Positions 62,337 through 64,000 of a DNA stretch of 64,000 bases are shown piece after piece. Each line of letters begins with the position of its first letter. Positions within the stretch are counted from its first letter, which is position 1. This DNA is from Draconibacterium orientale (lineage in GTDB: Bacteria > Bacteroidota > Bacteroidia > Bacteroidales > Prolixibacteraceae), in contig NZ_CP007451.1 of assembly GCF_000626635.1 (NCBI RefSeq), forward strand, positions 372,001 to 436,000, read 5' to 3'. Both the position numbers and the translations under genes were made by a program. The notes under the pieces were generated by a model that was not told where the DNA came from, did no database searches, and was given only the letters and a program-made list of their open reading frames with translations.

Positions 62337-62412
62337 TGTCATTTCGACGAAGAATGAGGAGAAATCTCTCCCATTAGAACAGATTTCTCAGTCGTTCCTC
62401 CTTCGAAATGAC
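62337..62412. repeat. Palindromic repeat between convergent GH92 and DUF4861 genes
   Basis: TGTCATTTCGACGAAG and AGGAGAAATCT on the left; AGATTTCTC and CTTCGAAATGACA on the right. This is a phylum-type intergenic palindrome about 75 bp long. It probably also serves as a bidirectional terminator, although the T-run is weak. Confidence 0.6.
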
Positions 62413-62424
62413 AAATAATCGCCA

Positions 62425-63690
62425 CTACAGTTTTTGTATTGGTGATGATAGTTTTTCAGCTTCTTCGGCAATGTATTCCCGGAATCCCTTTTCCGTTTTC
62501 CATTGCTCTTTATCCAGTCCCCAAACCGAAAAGAAATAATGCTTTGCTGGTTGGGCATTTTTACATTGCTGACCAATGTAATACGTCTCTGAAATGATGT
62601 TGCTAAAACCTTTCTCCGGCACTGTTTTAAACCCTTTTTCGAACCAGTTAACATCGCTGGTTCGTCCGATTTTACCGGTTTCGTTTTTCGGTACAATTAC
62701 TGCCATTCCCAATTCATCGTTGTTTAGCGACTGTACATCGTGTGTGCCGATACAGGAAAAATCAGCTGCCTCAAAGCGGAACGGCTCCTTTTTAAGTTGA
62801 GAGGTAACAATACCTGTTACAATCTGATCGTTTTCAGCACATCCGTAAACCGTTACATCCGACTCGAACCAGTATTTACCGGGGTAAATGGTAATGCGTT
62901 CCACGGCTTCCAGTTCTTCGCCATCAACATCCCAACCCGAATATTTCAGGTCGAAAACCGACCGAATGGGGCCTTCAACAATTTTTTGGTATTCATACAC
63001 ATCGGTCGATCCCAACCGAATCAGCGAATCATTTCTCATTAACGCAATTCCACCCGATCCCAGCGAACTGCCACAATGCAAAACGTCCATTCCCCAATCG
63101 TTCAGAACATGATAATCAGGAATGGCAGGTGTGTGAACATCGTCGGCCACCATTACCGGTTTCCGTTTGCCAAACAAATCTTTTACATTCCGGCAATCGA
63201 AATAAACCCGAAAAGCAATCTTGTCATTTTCCCATGTAACGCCTTCGCCCTGGGCAATAATTTTAAAAGGTTCGCTTACCGGCACAGCTTTGTAGTTGTC
63301 CACCTCCTTGTACGTTCCGTCTTCCTGATGAATTCCCAGGCGCAGATTCGTACGTTTTTCAACTTTTGGATAATCCGATTCAGCAAGCAGTTCGATTGTT
63401 GCCTCAATGGTTTCGCTGGCTTTTATATCTACCAACAGAACTACTTCATCCCAGTTTCCATCACCATCCAAGTCGTCAACCTGGCTGGGAATTGTTTTTT
63501 CGCCGTTTTTAAAAACCGGAAGTTTGCCTTCTTGCAAAGCTATTTTTGCGGCAATTTCTTTGCGTGAAAGTACGATCACTTCATCAGTTCGTTCTTCCGC
63601 CAAAGGATTTTTTAGCGTAATTACAGGTTGCTGCGTACACGAGGCAAACAGCATCAGAAATAAAACACCAAATGGAAAACTATTCTTCAT
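62425..63690 (-). CDS. DUF4861-family lipoprotein
   Basis: 421 residues. Lipobox MLFASC, then EVIVLSRKEIAAKI, SQVDDLDGDGNWDEVVLLVD (an Asp-rich calcium-type loop), the HCGSSLGSGGIALM segment and ERITIYPGKYWFESD. DUF4861 proteins are common in polysaccharide-utilisation loci and in some cases act on uronate or rhamnogalacturonan-type substrates; catalytic residues are not known to me. It is convergent with the GH92 gene. Confidence 0.8.
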   Translation of the reverse strand: MKNSFPFGVLFLMLFASCTQQPVITLKNPLAEERTDEVIVLSRKEIAAKIALQEGKLPVFKNGEKTIPSQVDDLDGDGNWDEVVLLVDIKASETIEATIELLAESDYPKVEKRTNLRLGIHQEDGTYKEVDNYKAVPVSEPFKIIAQGEGVTWENDKIAFRVYFDCRNVKDLFGKRKPVMVADDVHTPAIPDYHVLNDWGMDVLHCGSSLGSGGIALMRNDSLIRLGSTDVYEYQKIVEGPIRSVFDLKYSGWDVDGEELEAVERITIYPGKYWFESDVTVYGCAENDQIVTGIVTSQLKKEPFRFEAADFSCIGTHDVQSLNNDELGMAVIVPKNETGKIGRTSDVNWFEKGFKTVPEKGFSNIISETYYIGQQCKNAQPAKHYFFSVWGLDKEQWKTEKGFREYIAEEAEKLSSPIQKL

Positions 63691-63774
63691 GTTAGGTTTA
63701 GATTTACTGATTAAAAAAGTTATTAGTGTCCGGTAAAAGTTTAAGATTGCTTCGCTACGCTGCCAATGACAGAA

Positions 63775-64000
63775 TTAATTTACATTCTGACAATTTACTA
63801 CTTCCATGTTTAGTTCTTTTGCCAATTTGTTTACTGTTCTCATTTTATTTATCATTATTTGTTCTTCATATAGTTGTACTCCTTGTTCTGCATAGTCAAG
63901 CCCTTTTACCATTACGCGCCAGTAAAGGACTGCCAGTTTTCGGGCCATTGCCTTTATTGCTATTCTTGGACCTTTTCGCCCACGTAATCGTCTTCCAAAT
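63775..64000 (-). mobile_element. C-terminus of an IS110/IS116-family transposase (cut by edge)
   Basis: The frame is open from the edge to a stop at 63775-63777, about 75 codons. RRLRGRKGPRIAIKAMARKL followed by AVLYWRVMVKGLDY matches the end of the transposase_20 domain. IS110 elements have a RuvC-like DEDD domain plus a Ser recombinase-like C-terminus and use a bridge RNA; that RNA, if present, lies in the non-coding ends and is not identifiable here. A GATTGCTTCGCTACGC repeat fragment lies at about 63747-63762. Confidence 0.75.

Overview
The window looks like the chromosome of an anaerobic or facultative Bacteroidota. The signs are a SusC/SusD pair, LytS/LytTR signalling, a carboxynorspermidine polyamine route, GH29 and GH92 glycosidases, promoters of the -33 TTG / N19 / -7 TAnnTTTG type, and many palindromic intergenic repeats typical of the phylum. 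Gene content (ferredoxin and hydrogenase-like modules, many beta-propellers) suggests Marinilabiliales/Prolixibacteraceae, but that placement is inference. I saw no rRNA, tRNA or CRISPR.

Layout. (1) 1-10215, minus strand: one long redox operon. It runs from two PQQ-type propellers through an NHL-type propeller, a small Cys-rich KR-signal protein, a Tat ferredoxin, a NapH-like membrane ferredoxin and a membrane-anchored propeller to a NuoE-NuoF fusion cut by the window edge. (2) 10234-13328: a LytTR two-component pair and another propeller. (3) 13913-16711: typA and an archaemetzincin, with repeat-rich spacers. (4) 16753-24748: a regulated membrane redox module. A kinase with c-type heme motifs and an NtrC-type regulator lie beside an operon of a periplasmic-binding-protein/GcvH-like fusion, HybA-like, HybB/NrfD-like and a second GcvH-like protein. 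In front of that operon are a sigma-54-like promoter and three identical-type inverted repeats. (5) 24802-27692: a lipoprotein propeller, an EEP-family hydrolase and a YafQ-type toxin-antitoxin pair. (6) 27721-38372: a lysine catabolic cluster. (7) 38530-47041: AI-2E-type permease, pepD, a small secreted protein, a nitroreductase and polyamine genes (speA-like, carboxynorspermidine synthase, nspC). (8) 47339-53424: GH29 fucosidase, a candidate structured RNA of about 520 nt, kdsA, DinB-like and Dabb proteins, a 42-bp hairpin array and an SpmAB-like protein. (9) 53583-63690: SusD, SusC, a membrane protein, GH92 and DUF4861. (10) The C-terminus of an IS110-type transposase at the right edge.

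Two systems stand out. The first is the lysine cluster. Its enzymes form a complete route that I do not know from the literature: lysine to aminoadipate semialdehyde (saccharopine-type dehydrogenases), to 2-aminoadipate (ALDH7), to 3-aminoadipate (a KamA-family aminomutase that lacks the two Asp residues binding the lysine side-chain amine), to 3-oxoadipate (class III aminotransferase), to 3-oxoadipyl-CoA (CoA transferase), to acetyl-CoA plus succinyl-CoA (PcaF-like thiolase). The second is the heme-sensor/sigma-54/HybAB/GcvH-like module, which has no catalytic oxidoreductase subunit of its own.

All functions are read from sequence motifs and family memory; no database search was possible.
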